Shown here piece by piece: positions 33,020-44,717 of a stretch of DNA of 64,000 nucleotides. The notes below the pieces were generated by a model. The model was not told the DNA's origin. It searched no databases and saw nothing but the letters and a program-made list of their open reading frames with translations. A program made the translations under genes and the position numbers. The number at the start of each line of letters is the position of its first letter. Position 1 is the first letter of the stretch. Source of the DNA: Hyparrhenia diplandra (Eukaryota > Streptophyta > Magnoliopsida > Poales > Poaceae); contig JADLZK010000423.1 of NCBI GenBank assembly GCA_015847255.1, positions 992,001 to 1,056,000 on the forward strand, written 5' to 3'.

Positions 33020-33527
33020 CTCATCTGTCCCAAAATAAGTGTCATTCTCGCTTCCCAGAAATTAATCTTTTCAAAATGCCGGCAATTTTATATTAAAATA
33101 TATACATATTTATGTTAAGTAATTAGTATCATCGAAAAAGATCTCTAAGTCTAGTTTTTAACAAATTTATTCAAAGATTTAAATGTTGTGCGTATTTTCT
33201 ACAAACCTACTCCCTCAGGGATGGTATTAGAAGTCGTTTAGGGACGGCGACACGGTCTCCAAAACACAACTTTGGTCTCTTATTATTATAAAAATATTTA
33301 TGGAAATGTGATATATGTATACTTTTATTAAAATATTTTCAAGACAAATCTACTCATATAATTTTTACATTTACAAAATCAACAACTTAAAAGTTTTTAT
33401 TTCGATGTTTGACTCAAACCTTATCCAAAAGCGACTTCTAATACCGGCCCGGAGGGAGTAGTCAAAGTTGAAAAAGTTTGACCGGCACGCTTCCCATAAG
33501 CGTCATTCTTTTCGGGGACGCAATGAG
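33020..33527. mobile_element. Stowaway-like MITE (outer), split by another MITE
   Basis: Left end TA|CTCATCTGTCCCAAAATAAG and right end, reverse-complemented, CTCATTGCGTCCCCGAAAAG, with TA at both sides (33018-33019, 33528-33529). The interior (GCCGGCAATTTTATATT, CAAAGATTTAAAT) is the same family as 54651-54886 in reverse orientation. It is interrupted at 33210-33448. Confidence 0.8.
33210..33448. mobile_element. Stowaway-like MITE (inner, nested)
   Basis: Left TA|CTCCCTCAGGGATGGTATT, right GGCCCGGAGGGAG|TA, with internal inverted pairs AGAAGTCGTTT / GCGACTTCT. Inserted at a TA inside the outer Stowaway, splitting the outer element's CTACAAA / TCAAAGTTGA sequence. Confidence 0.85.
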
Positions 33528-33529
33528 TA

Positions 33530-34140
33530 TACGGTAATAGTTTCTCCTCGGGCATCCGTTCGAGATGTCTCGTCCGGATTCCTCCTTGGGCTGCAGGTCG
33601 GCGACCTAGTCAAGCATGCGCTTTCTCTCTCCCAACTCACCTCTCTTTGCGTGTGTTTCTAAAAATCAATTCTATTCCCCACTCATGGACTCACCCAACA
33701 ACTTAGTCACGGTCGAGGCCACCTCCCTTTGCTGACTTACGCTGCCGCGGCCGTCTTGGTAGTGCCACCCGACCTCGACATTCATCTGCCGCGGCGCTCC
33801 ACTTTGTCGATGCGCTTTCGCTCCACTCTATCTCGCCCACCACGCACCACGACCATCACACATCCCATCCCTTGTCTGCCCGCCTCAAATCTTGCGCCCT
33901 CTGCGTAGGGCATCCGGCCGCTCCACTTCATCGTTTGCTATCTCCTCTCTGTATCGCCCACCATGGCCATACCCCTCTGCATCCCATCCCCGTGTCCCAT
34001 GCGCCCCAATCCCTACGCCCTCATACGCGGTTTGTCCCTGTTGTGCCCCCATCCACCTTGCCTATCACGACCATGGCTTGCATTGCGCCACCACCACCTC
34101 GGCGCCACCCACAATAGTTTGCCGCCGGTACCACGGTTCC
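33530..34140. other. No gene recognised; C-rich degenerate repeats
   Basis: C-rich. A loose tandem pattern of about 120-130 bases is visible (TATCGCCCACCA..., ...CATCCCATCCC..., GCCCTC.GCG). Short open frames resemble nothing. With 35276-35930 this may be one larger element split by the CACTA insertion. Confidence 0.4.
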
Positions 34141-34143
34141 CTA

Positions 34144-35272
34144 CACTACTACAAAATTGATTTTACATGGTGTTCCAATTTTATTTTCCATGGCGGGCAT
34201 TTAAGAAACCGCCACGGAAAATAGGTGGCTGGCACCCCCTCCGGCCGAGGGGAAAAACCGCCACGGTTTGTCGATTAACCGTGGCGGACATTGTAAAATA
34301 ACCGCCCGAGTTAATCCCTATTAACCGTGGCGGGCATTATAAAAAGTCCGCCACGGTAAATGGATTAACCGTGGCGGTTTTCTAATTAGCCCGCCATGGA
34401 AAATCGAGGTCCGGCCCATCGGCCCAAAAGCCCATTCCATAGTCACGGATATATATACGTGTACTTCACTCTCTAGGGTTTCACTTCACTTCTCCACCTC
34501 CCGTCGCTCCCCTCCCGTCCCCGACTTAAAAAAAAAACAAAGTCCACATCCTCCGTCTCCCTCCCGGCCGACCCTCCCTCCGCCGCCCCTTCTCCCTCTC
34601 CGTCTCCCTCCCGGCCGAGCCCCCTCCCTCCCCCTCCCTCTCTCGGCGGCATGGAGGCGTGGATGGCCCAGATCGGCGGCGCTCCTCTCCGTCGAGGAGG
34701 CGTCGGTGCCCTAGCAGCGGAGGAGGCGGCGGCGTGGAGGTGGCGTCGGCGGCCAGCGCCGCGGAGGAGGCGGCGGCGGCGCAGGTGGGGTCGGCCGGCG
34801 GCGGCGTGGCCGGCGCGGTGGCGACGACCGACCCGGCGTGGCGGCCTCGGCCGTGCGGCGGCGAGCTCCCTCCTCTTCCTCGAGATCGGCGGCGTGCGGC
34901 CTCGACCCGTGGCGCGGCGACGGCGCTCCTCTTCCGAGATCCGGCGGCGAGCTCCTCCTCTTCCCCGAGATCGGCTGCGTGGAGATGGCGATCCGGTGGC
35001 TGGCTGCCGGCGGCGTTCCTCCTCCCGAGATCTGGCGGCGGCGAGGAAACCTAAGCGGGCCGGCGGCCTAGATCTGGGGCGAATCGGAGCGCCGGGCCCG
35101 CTGGGGTTTCGGTCGATTTTTTTTTTTTTATTTTTTTATTCATTAACCGTGGCGGCCATTTTGTCGCCCGCGGAAAATCGTCCATTTTCCGTGACCCTCC
35201 GTCCGTGGCGGACAAAATGCCCGCCCGCGGAAAATGTTTTTTGTCCCACGGTTAATCGTTTATGTAGTAGTG
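34144..35272. mobile_element. Non-autonomous CACTA transposon (TSD CTA)
   Basis: Begins CACTACTACAAAATTG and ends TTTATGTAGTAGTG, flanked by CTA on each side (34141-34143, 35273-35275). Both ends carry many copies of AACCGTGGCGG / CCGCCACGG in the two orientations, the subterminal motif array CACTA transposases bind. The inside (34480-35090) is CT-rich and then GGC-rich, with a 210-codon frame starting MEAWMAQIGG that resembles no transposase and looks compositional. No TnpA/TnpD genes. Confidence 0.9.
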
Positions 35273-35373
35273 CTACCGGGTAGGCCATGGCCGCCGCCGT
35301 CATATTCGAGTGTTTCAGTCCAATGTTTGAGGTGTTTCAGTTGCTTCAGACGTTATTTCATATATTTTATTAA

Positions 35374-35620
35374 GATGTTTCAAAAGTGGATCTTGGTGTT
35401 TCACATGTTGCAAGGCTACACACGCATGTTTTAAGTGTTTCATCTGTTCCACACTTAAGTTGCAAGCTGTTTCATTTGGATGTTTTTAAAAGTAGATCGC
35501 GGTGTTGCACATGTTGCAATGGTTACATACACATGTTTCAAGCCTATATTTCAAGTGTTTCACCTATTTCTAAATTTATGTTACAAATGTTTTATTTAGA
35601 TGTTTTAAAAAGTACATCGG
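35374..35620. repeat. Degenerate tandem repeat, 105/120-bp units
   Basis: Units start at 35374, 35479 and 35599 with GATGTTT..AAAAGT.GATC, followed by GGTGTT.CACATGTTGCAA, CACATGTTT and a GTGTTTCA block. Such TTGCAA/TGTTTCA arrays occur inside larger grass repeats. No coding meaning. Confidence 0.65.
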
Positions 35621-36823
35621 GTGTATGTCAACGTCTGCTTTTGCTGCTGCCGGTGTGCCGCCATGCTTCATGTGCTGGAGCCTGAGGTGCATATGCCCAC
35701 CAATGCACATCTACGGGCGGGGGTGGGTGTGGGTCCCGGTTTCTCCATGCGAGTAGGGGGTGTTCCATTGTGTGGATGTTCGATGGACACGGGGTGCGGG
35801 GCATGGTTTTGAACGCTGGCATTGGTTGTGAATGAGATGGAGAATGTGAGATGTGATGTGACTGCGTGATGGGAGTGTGGGAGGTGCGTCCGGACTTTGG
35901 CCGGACATTCGGGCGCTAGTGGGACCGAAAAATATAAGGCAAAGTTTTCAAGGTGATGAATATGATAGGACATGTTACTTTGTGAGCAAAGTATACTAGT
36001 ACGTAGGAATTTATTATTATAATAAAAAGGTTCAACTATGGCAAGAAATTTCAATTAACTCCCAATTCCCACGCCTCTCAATATTTAACATTTAGTTGGT
36101 AAGCCTTTCAAAATTTAATCCTATGCACACCTTCGATCTAAGGGATTTCTAGGATTTCCTTTCATTTTCTGTTCTCAATATTTTATCCCGCGTACTCCTA
36201 CCACACAAAAAGACGAAAATGCCCCTATCTCTAATCAGAAGGATTAGACACGAACTCTCGCATTCATTCGACTTCATCACTGCTAACTCCTCCAGTGTTG
36301 GCCCCAGCCCGTCGCCCTGTTGGCCCACAGTTAGGGTTTAGGCAGAACAAATGCTCAATTGTCCCGGTGCGGCCACCCTCCACTGACGTGGGATGACCTT
36401 CCCACCACCGGCCAAGATTTCGGACGAGGAGGCGCATGAATCGAAGGTAGAGCGACACAAACAAAGTGTTGCACATGGTAGGAGAGGTATTTCATTCTTT
36501 TCATGTGTCCTGAGGTGTGAGTAGAGATACTTGGGAATAAAAAGGAGGCGAAATTTGAGAAATCCCTTGGATTGAAAGAATTGATGTGCACATGGTCAAC
36601 TATCAAAAGGCTTGTGAATTGATGTTGGATGCGCTTGAGTACACTTAAAAGAAATTCCTTTTAGCAAAATTTCTCAAATGAATTTTCAATAGTAAGTTTC
36701 AGCTCATGTTGACAATCTGAAAAAAAATATGAAAGGAAAGTTTTTTATAATAATTTTAGCATAGTCTTATATTGCACGGGACATCAACAAATAACTTCAT
36801 AGTTTCAGTCATATTTCTAATCT
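35621..36823. other. No gene recognised; parts of the array flank
   Basis: 35640-35930 is GC-richer and ends GTCCGGACTTTGGCCGGACATTCGGGCGCTAG, split here as an inverted pair GTCCGG / CCGGAC. The block 35985-36030 and then 36655-36823 match the F-box array unit. No exon found. Confidence 0.35.
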
Positions 36824-36825
36824 AA

Positions 36826-37171
36826 GGATTTGTTTAGATGTTGTAAAAGTGGTGCTGTGAAGTGTCACATTAGACATTTCGTACATATTTGAGGTACTAA
36901 ACATCGTCTAATTACAAAATAAATTATAGAATCCGTCTATAAACGACGAAGATTTTTTAAGTATAATTAATCTATCATTAGAGAATGTGTTGTCGTAGCA
37001 ATTTAGTGTCTAATCACGCCCTAATTAGGCTCACTAGATTCATCTCACGATTTACAAGCTAATGTAATTAGTTATTTTTTGTCTAAATTTAGTGCTCCAT
37101 GCATGGTCCGACATATTCGATGTGACATTTTTTGCAGCTTGCATAATGGGAACTAAATAGTAAATAAGGCC
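36826..37171. mobile_element. hAT-like MITE
   Basis: The left end GGATTTGTTTAGATGTTG and the right end, reverse-complemented, GGCCTTATTTACTATTTAG are diverged terminal repeats. Subterminal GTGTCACATT and GTGACATTTTTTGC are also inverted. Internal AATTAGGCTC and CTCACGATTTACAAGC are words common in grass hAT-type MITEs. It splits the array flank; 36823 and 37175 are contiguous in the other copies. Confidence 0.65.
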
Positions 37172-37570
37172 TAAATATTATAAGCTATAATAACATGTAC
37201 CAAAGAGATCATTGGAAAAATTCTAGCGCTAAGCTAAAGGCAATGGCATAATATTAGAACCGAACAACTCTGATGCAATGTCAGTCTCATTCAGTCACAC
37301 AAGTCATAATTCCTAGAGATTAAACGACCTCATTGCAAGTTCCATCTAAATGCTTAACGGAATAGGGTTTCTGGCATGCAACAGACTTCTACCACAAGGT
37401 TCCCATCACAAGTCCACAAAGCTAAGCACAATATAATCATCCAAAAGACAGCATTGTGCGGGTACCAGAAGGCCACCGGCCGGCATACTAGCTACAATTA
37501 GACAATTAGAGAAAACACGGTGTGTTTAATAGCTTTGGTTGTAACAACGGCGGTCCAAATGCCAACAACA
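37172..37570 (-). other. Duplicated 3' flank of F-box/DUF295 copy 3
   Basis: Array flank markers are present (TTCTAGCGCTAAGC, CCGAACAACTCTGATGC, TTCCCATCACAAGTCC). Shorter than in copy 1, lacking the TTACACAATTATAACTTG segment. Confidence 0.55.
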
Positions 37571-38991
37571 TCAGTTTGTAGGGAAGAGCCATGCAGCACC
37601 TGCATTTCCCTGGTAGCCCATCCACGAGATCATTGGCAGAGGCGAGGAAGGCTTGGGGTTTGGCACACTACTAGTGCCAAAAAACAACCTGTAGTCTTCA
37701 TCATCCCAATAATTGCGGCGGAAGTCCTTGTAGTCATCCAAGAACCACACACGATTTCCCGGTGAGTCACCATGAGGCATGCAAACAGCCCTAGAGCATG
37801 GCCCTAGAAACGGTGATGCCGGTCGTCAGCAAGGGTCGTCGCCTTCACCCTTGTGATTGCCCAAAGTGCGCCTCGAATATCAAAACGTCGGGCTCACATT
37901 GCCCAGCAAAAGTGTGTATCTTTCCTTCGCCATGAACTTGCTGATCAAAAATCCTTCTAGGCACCATCAGCAATGAGCCACATGACTCAACCAGGTAGAA
38001 CATCGACAAGGTCTGGTCATAATCATGTCGCCTAACATTGATGACCTCTCCAATCCAAGATACACGTGGATCACCCGTCTTGTCATCCACACTGATGTCC
38101 ATAGCGAAGAGGTCCTCATAACTGTCAACAACATAGAGCTTCCCTTGGTAGAATGCCATGTCAGTAGGCCCCAATGGCAGGCCCCATGCTACTGACCACT
38201 TGGAGCCTCCTGGCCGGCACACTGCAATCTTATTGAATTCGCTGCCTTTGAAAAGTGCAACAAAGAGGTTGGGCGAGCACTCCATTAATTTGATCACTTG
38301 GAAGCATTTCAAATCCTCTAATAGCTCTTCTTCATCGCTGTAAACAAAACACCCATAATAGTCACCCACGTCTGTAGAATCATGGCCACTCTCATAATCC
38401 TCACCATTGTCCGCGGAATCATGACCGTCCCTAGAATCACCAACCCCGTCTTTGTTGGGGAGATGAACCCTAGATTGTGTAGAACCAACCTTAGAATCAT
38501 CACCCTCATTTGTAGAATCATGGTCGTCCTCATAATACTCAACCTTGCATGCGCAATCATCATCGCGAGTACAACCAACACACCCGTCTTCACCGGGAGA
38601 TAAACCCTCGATGGTGGAGGAAGGGTCATAGTGGCACCAGAGAAGGGTCCACCAAGAGCAATTTCTTGAAGCGCCCGATACACCGACCATTTTATCGCAA
38701 GTTGTGGCGAAGCCATTTTTGCAAACAAACAAAGTGGAGTGGCTCACCCTGGCGCATGCTATAGAAGGTGTCCCCATCCTTGAGAGCAAGCGGTGGTAGT
38801 GGTGGAGGTAGCCGGACTTCTTTGTGCGGCGGGCGCCACCGGGGCACAGGGCAGCGGCGGACACGGTCGGAGAGCATGAAGGCGCCCGAAGAAAGAGTCC
38901 TGCGAGCTCTGGGCGGGATGTTCGACCACGAATCTCGCGGCGCTCGCCATAGGTTGGTCGGGCCTGAAAACAAAAAGCAAAGGAGCGGCAA
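37571..38991 (-). pseudogene. F-box/DUF295 copy 3, several frameshifts
   Basis: The C-terminal frame (37571-37780) holds MPHGDSPGNRVWFLDDYK and ends NAGAAWLFPTN. A central frame from about 37845 holds ECSPNLFVALFKGSEF, MAFYQGKLYVVDSYEDLFAMD and LVESCGSLLMVPRR. The F-box part (DSWSNIPPRARRTL, then LPPPLPPLALKDGDTFYSM) is in a third frame. So at least three indels separate the parts, near 37840, 38600-38700 and within the F-box. The acidic linker is long and diverged (GHDSADNGEDYESGHDST). A pseudogene older than copy 2. Confidence 0.82.
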
Positions 38992-39476
38992 GCAGTCGGT
39001 GAGGTAGGAAAATTAATTTTGCCATAGTTGTGATTGGCACTCATCCGAGTTGCCAACCTTAGTTTGGCAATTACATAAAGCTGGTGGAGACATGTGACTA
39101 TGTGAGTAAAGTATCTTGACACGTCGTAGCATTTATAAAAGTATTAAAAATCACAAGGATTATTCCTTATGTGACAAGGATGCTATAGATGCGCTTTTGA
39201 GTACATGGTCAAAAGAATTCTCCTTTTAATTAGCGGAATGTCTCAAAAGAATTTCAATAGTAAGTTGCTAGCTTGTGTTGAAATAAAAAAAAATGCATGG
39301 AAGAAAAGTTTCCCATAATGATTTCGAGCATAAATCCTACATTGCATGGTGCACCAAAAAATCCTAGAGTTTTAGTCATATTTTTAGATATATTAACTTG
39401 TTCGAAAGGGACCATTGGCCGAATTCTAGCACTAATGTAAAGGCAATGGCATAATATATAGCCGAAAAAAACTACT
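38992..39476. other. 5' flank of copy 3 and flank of the next array unit
   Basis: Contains the array markers GAGTAAAGTATC (39105) and the 3'-flank-like block 39230-39470 (TTCTAGCACTAA, GCAATGGCATAAT). No gene. Confidence 0.5.
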
Positions 39477-40391
39477 GAGTGTTTGGGTTGCTCGATTAAG
39501 TTATGTTTGTGTTTGGTTGAGTGGACAAAGTCTTGGTTGCGAGTGGAGGCAAGTATGGGCTTGTTTGGTTGCCTATCGTAGTCTTTGCAACCAATGTTGT
39601 GCCTCTAATGGTTAGCCGGCGATGTCTAATTGAAGGATCCATGAAGCTATAACAAGAAAATTAGGGGTAACAATTAGTAAAAATTAGAACTATTATCCCT
39701 AGGGAATTAAATAGAAGGAATGGTTGCAACACCAAGTGGTGTGTTACCCGGATCCGCATAAATTAATCATCAAACCCTAATGAATAGAACATAATCAATG
39801 GATCCGACCCACAACGGGAGGGTAAATACCGCACTAGGGTACCCGGTAGAACATCAATTTCAACAATATCACTACAACCCTAAGCAAATCACAGAACGAC
39901 TACGACACCAATGATGCGCCACCGAGATCCACATCAATCATTGACCAACCCCTTAAGCTTAGCTAAGAAAACGGATTCATACGAACAAGAACAACTCGTA
40001 CACAATCATGAACCAAAAAAGCAACACAACCAAGAGAAGAGAACGAGGCGCGTGCGGGCCTTACGAACGGTCGGAGGAGGAGGGCACCGCCGCCGGTGGA
40101 GCACCGGCAATGACGAAGACGGAAGGGGACGCGTGCGAAGAGAGAGCGGCGGCCGAGTGGAATAGAACTCGAAGAACAATACGGGTCAAAACCCTAGCAA
40201 AACAGTGAGGCTTGCTTTTATACCGGTGGCTAGCGCAAGCTAGTGGAGGCCCACTAAGCAGGGCGCATGCGGGGCTAGGCCAAGGCTAGCTATATAAAAA
40301 CGAGCACCCTTGCGTTCTTTTGGGGTTTGGCTAGCCCTATATGGCTAGCTTCCCCAAAGCCTGGGCCCTGGCCTTGAGCAACCAAATAAGT
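39477..40391. mobile_element. Putative TIR element inside array unit 4
   Basis: The left end GAGTGTTTGGGTTGCTC and the right end, reverse-complemented, CTTATTTGGTTGCTCAAGG share TTTGG.TTGCTC. A second inverted pair (GGCTAGC repeats) lies at 40250-40360. The interior has AT-rich sequence and a GC-rich block at 40040-40160 resembling a captured exon, but I cannot name it. Boundaries and superfamily are uncertain. Confidence 0.35.
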
Positions 40392-40691
40392 CCAATATGC
40401 CTATATCGAAATCGGGCCAAGCCTTAGAGAGGCAACAAAACAGCCCCACCGCCAAGTACAACTTTCCACACCTGGGCCCAACCCCAACATTCTCAACAGA
40501 CCACATAAGCATTTCACTAGAAGAGCCGCTGGATGCTTACATTTAGCCAAGTCTTAGTTCACACTTCACACAAGGATTATAACAACATATATGGTATTGG
40601 AACACAAATTCACAAAATTGAGTATTAACACAATCATCCACAAGTAAGAATTGCGGTGGGCAAAGCAGCCGCTATACTACAATCGAAATCT
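40392..40691. other. Spacer, nothing recognised
   Basis: Non-coding; presumably the diverged 3' flank of copy 4. Confidence 0.35.
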
Positions 40692-41955
40692 TCAAAGCTT
40701 CCATTGCCACGTCAATTTGGAGGGAACAGCCACACCGCACCTACAAGCCCCATGTGGCCCTTCCATGAGATCATGGGGAATCGAGAACGGCTTGTCGCTT
40801 TCCACACCATCAACATCCTCCCACTCGTCCCAAGTGTGAGGTTCCTTGTAGTCAAACAAGAAACTACGTTTGTGTCCTGCGTGATAATTCTTGTAGTCAT
40901 CCAAGAACCACACATGCTTTCCCAGCGAGTCACACTAAGGCATGCAAACGGCCCTAGAGCATGGCCCAAGAAACAACACCTGATCTTCCCGGGCTCGTCA
41001 CCTTAACCCACTGTGATCGCTCGAAATCAGCCTCAAGGACCATAACCTCAGGCTCACACTGTTCAGCAAAAGTTTGTATCTGTCCTTTGCCATGGATGTG
41101 CCATTCAAAAATCCTTCTATGCACCATCAGCAACGAGACTAAACTAGGTAGACCATCCTCATCGAGTTGTACTTTTCAATCTTAAATTTAGTGTTCCAAT
41201 CACCCGGAATGATCACCTCGAAGACAATTTCTTTGCTTTTTCCCAAGCTGCGGATCACCGGTGTTATCATCAGCCGACATTGAGAGATAAAGGTACCCGG
41301 AACAAGTGATAGCATAGAGCCTCCCACGGTAGAATGCAATGTCAGTATACCACGGAAATGGGCTCGTGGTGCCCGACCATGATGAGGATCCGGGCGGCAC
41401 ACTACAACCTTGAAGGCGAAGACGTCGCACGGGCTGTGTAGCAATGAGGCGGGGCGAGCACACAATTAGTTTGACCATGACAAAGTACTTGCTGTCGAGC
41501 ATCCATCAATTCAGTGTCATTACCGTCTTCAGAACCATCATCACCATCGTAAGGGACATATATGCGAGGCGGTGGAGGAAGGGTCATGGTGTCACCAAAG
41601 AAAGGGTCCACCAACGTAAAAGCGGTGCAAGCGGCGGTACACCAGCCAACTATCGAAGCTATGACAAAGCCATCTTTACAGCCCGGCAAAGTGGAGGGGT
41701 TAAGCCCCCGGGGCATGTTGTAGAATGTGCTTTGCCATCCTTGAGTCGCGGCGGTGGCAGCGATGGAGGTAGCGGACACTGCTGCGGGGGGGCGCCATTG
41801 AGAGCATATAGCGCCAAAGCGGACTCGATCCAATGTTGGCGGCAGCGCCCAAGTACAAGTCCCGCGAGCTCCAGCGGACCCCGACCACTTAACGCGGTGT
41901 CTCCTCCATGACCTGAGCCGATCCCGAAGACAATGAAAAAAAGGAACAATGACAC
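40692..41955 (-). pseudogene. F-box/DUF295 copy 4, heavily decayed
   Basis: Recognisable pieces lie in several frames: LELAGLVLGRCRQH (F-box), LDRVRFGAICSQWR, TLVDPFFGDTMTLPPPPRIY, YFVMVKLIVCSPRLIA, YTDIAFYRGRLYAITCSGYLYL and WFLDDYKNYHAGH. Stops and frame changes lie throughout and the linker is short. The most diverged copy of the array, about 2 kb from copy 3's 5' end. Confidence 0.78.
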
Positions 41956-42489
41956 ATGTTAGTGAGGCTGCATGTTCACCCAGGGGGCAGTATAAGTTCC
42001 AATAAGCATAGTTAAAAATTGACACAAGATTTGTTTTTTAAAAAACGATACAAGATCTAGATAAGGAAGGATACAAATCATTAACCAACATGAGCAATTA
42101 TAGTTACATCACTACTACATACGTCTAATGCCTTCTAAATCTACTCACAAAGAACACACAGTAACAAATGATTAAGCTGTTACACTTTAACAAGTTAATA
42201 ACCATGTGCATTCATTTTTTCGAAAGCATTTGGACAACTGAAAACAAAAGAAGAACAAAATAAGCCCAGGTTCACACACTGAACATGATGCTCAATGAAA
42301 ATACGTTCGAGATAAATGCTCAATGAGAGTATGAAACTAAAATATTTTATTGAATACACAAGAGAGCTGCATTATAGAGAAGGGAAAAAACGGCCTGTAT
42401 ACATTCACTGAAACTAAAATATCAGAGTAATGATGTGAATTAAAATACGCACTTGTAATGGAGAACCATCACCAACTAAAATATGCTCC
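41956..42489. other. No gene recognised; AT-rich
   Basis: AT-rich non-coding sequence upstream of copy 4. Nothing recognised. Confidence 0.4.
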
Positions 42490-42612
42490 AGACTTGACGG
42501 TTAGAGTAGTGAGCTCAGGGACTCTCCCGTCCAGACCGGGTTCGAAGTTTGGCACCTCCTTATTTTCAAAGTTAAAGGAGAATCTTCTCCTATAATCCGT
42601 CTTTTTTTTTTC
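42490..42612 (+). mobile_element. Possible tRNA-derived SINE fragment
   Basis: ACGGTTAGAGTAGTGAGCTC resembles an A box region, and GGGTTCGAAGTTTGG 35-40 bases later resembles a B box. A T-rich tail (CTTTTTTTTTTCTTT) follows. It does not fold into a plausible tRNA, so a SINE remnant is more likely. Confidence 0.35.
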
Positions 42613-44137
42613 TTTGAAATAAAACATCATCCGCATAGTTGGCATGGAGCCAAGCTTAATTTACTGCCATTTTAGATGATTAAATTATAACAGCTTGGTA
42701 TCATATATACAAAAACCATGGCTTATTCGCAGTAAAATCCAAGAAATTCAGCATACTAATAAACAATGGTACATCATGTGTATAACACAAACACAATAAT
42801 GTTATCTAGAAGGGGGAAAAAGAGAATGTGCCTAGCCCACCGGATCACAACGTGTAATAGATCCGGCGTGTTTGCCTTTTGTTAGCACGTTCGCATGTTG
42901 CTCCAATCGCATGTTGTGGATTGGATTCAAACCCCAGGATTAAAGGTGTCACCGGCGAGAGGTGCTCTTCGCCATTTGTCTAGGTGCATCCGGGGCCAGC
43001 GATGCTCGGGCTTGTGGTTTGATGTTCTCTCGCCTCGTAGCAGGGTGTTCTTGGCAAGATCTTCACTCTCCCCAAGGTAGGGCCCATGGCAAGACCTTTG
43101 CACCGGGGCCCAACATGACAAGCAGCAATGTTGGCATGACATTGGTCAAGCTGCCCTCGGGACGGGTGGTTTCAGCGGAGGCCAAGATGAAAGCCTTGAT
43201 GGCGACCCTCGTGGATGTCATAAACGTCATTCCCTTCTTGGAGGCATCTGCGGTGCCTTAGAGTCCCACCTATTGTCACCAGGAACACGGTATGGTGCTA
43301 CATTCCCTGCCCTAGAACGTGGAAACAATCTCACCCTAGTAGTGGAAAAAAACGTTCTCAAGGAGCAAACCAAATTCCATGAGCAGTGTTCCACGACCCA
43401 ATAGTCTTGGGAACTTGGTCACTATGGTCCCACCTTGTTGGATTATTCGGGTGAAAACCCACTCCAGCTTTTTGGGCGGTACCATTGGTGTCATACTGTC
43501 ATTACCTTCCTTGAGGTGTTGTCATGAAAGTTTGTCACAATATAGGTCTTTCTTGATCGGGATGTCGTGCTGTCCTTCAGCAGTGACCTTGTTGACTTGG
43601 GCCATGTTGTGGCCATTGAGAAGTTGGAACTTCGGTAGCAATGACTCATGCTGGTGTTTTCCTTCCTGCCATCTTGAGCCATGTCGGGTCAACTTGATGG
43701 TTGAGGCCGTATCAGCTGCTAACCAACCTAATCAAACATGGAGACCAGCAATTCTTTCCCTTCTCTACCTCACCTTCTTCTTCTTCTTTTTTGAAAAATG
43801 CACCGAGAGGGAAGGGCGCTACCTTTTTTTTGGTATTTTTCAAGTAAATGGAAGAATGTAAATTACAAGGCTACAGTCTCAATAGGAAGAAGAAAAGGCA
43901 TAAATATCAGAGTAATTGTCTTGCCAAATGCGTGCTCCTTTCACACTTCTCTTAGCTTTGATACAAACCAAGGCAAGTTCCTCCTTAAGCTATTGTTTCC
44001 AATTCCTAATGGAGAGTGAGCCGCTACCAAATATAAAATTGTTTCTTGTCTTCCAGATGACCCAGCAAGTGGTCATAATTATCTCCTAAAAATTTAAATT
44101 GTTGTCTTGCTACAAACAGCATGTCCAGAGGCTGGAG
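42613..44137. other. No gene recognised
   Basis: 42840-43260 is GC-richer and 43370-43700 has open stretches on both strands, but no family is recognisable. 43870-43990 resembles 44860-44985 (GAGTAATTGTCTTGCCAAATGC, split by a short gap, then TCCTTTCACACTTCTCTTAG), a dispersed repeat. Confidence 0.35.
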
Positions 44138-44634
44138 ACAAGGTTCCAAACAATTGGGATTGAGTTCCAACAACGCTGACAGAAAGGAAACAACATGCGT
44201 CTCCCTCAATGCACGTTTCATAGGCTCAAGGGTCCCACAACCTCTCTCTAATTGCATGGTTTAATTGCATAGTTTCATGGTGAAATGCTATTTCTTTCTC
44301 AATGGAGGACAAGGTTCCAAACAATTGGGATTGAGTTCCAACAACACTGACTGAAAAAGGAAACAGGCGTCTCTCTCAATGCACATTTTTCATAGGCTCA
44401 GGGTCCCACAACCCTCTCTCTAATTGCATAGTTTTATGGTGAAATGCTATTTCTTTCTCAATGGAGGTTTCACACCGTTTCCAATGCATATGAAATAGTG
44501 CCCAAAGGTTTCACCATGGCGAAACTTTTTTCCTTCTCTCTCCTAGGAGTTTCATGCAAAAAATAAATTTTTGCTGATGTGGTATTACATTTAATGTGCA
44601 TGAAACACTCATGAAACCCGCATTGAGACTGGCC
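44138..44634. mobile_element. Tourist-like MITE copy with a 171-bp internal tandem duplication
   Basis: Related to 28092-28449: CGTCTC.CTCAATGCAC, CATAGGCTCA.GGGTCCCA, TTTCACCATGG.GAAAC, and a right end GAGACTGGCC|TTA. Two units of 171 bp (44138-44308, 44309-44479) start ACAAGGTTCCAAACAATTGG and end TTTCTCAATGGAGG. They contain the left part of the MITE plus flanking sequence, so flank and element were duplicated together. The true left terminus is missing. Confidence 0.7.
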
Positions 44635-44717
44635 TTATGGCAATAAGTCATCTTTTGTTTTTGGTTCCGTCCAAAGAGACAAGGATTGCAATGGCAAATA
44701 GCCAATTATATCTTCAC

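Noticed and set aside
34651..35283. 210-codon frame MEAWMAQIGG... inside the CACTA element
   Set aside because: Arg/Ala-rich composition from GGC/CGC repeats with no recognised domain; not listed as a gene.
42500..42560. A tRNA gene with B box GGGTTCGAAG
   Set aside because: No acceptor stem or anticodon arm can be drawn; it fits a SINE remnant better.
43379..43861. 160-codon frame and an opposing minus-strand frame
   Set aside because: Neither translation resembles a known protein, and the end runs into low-complexity CTT/T sequence.
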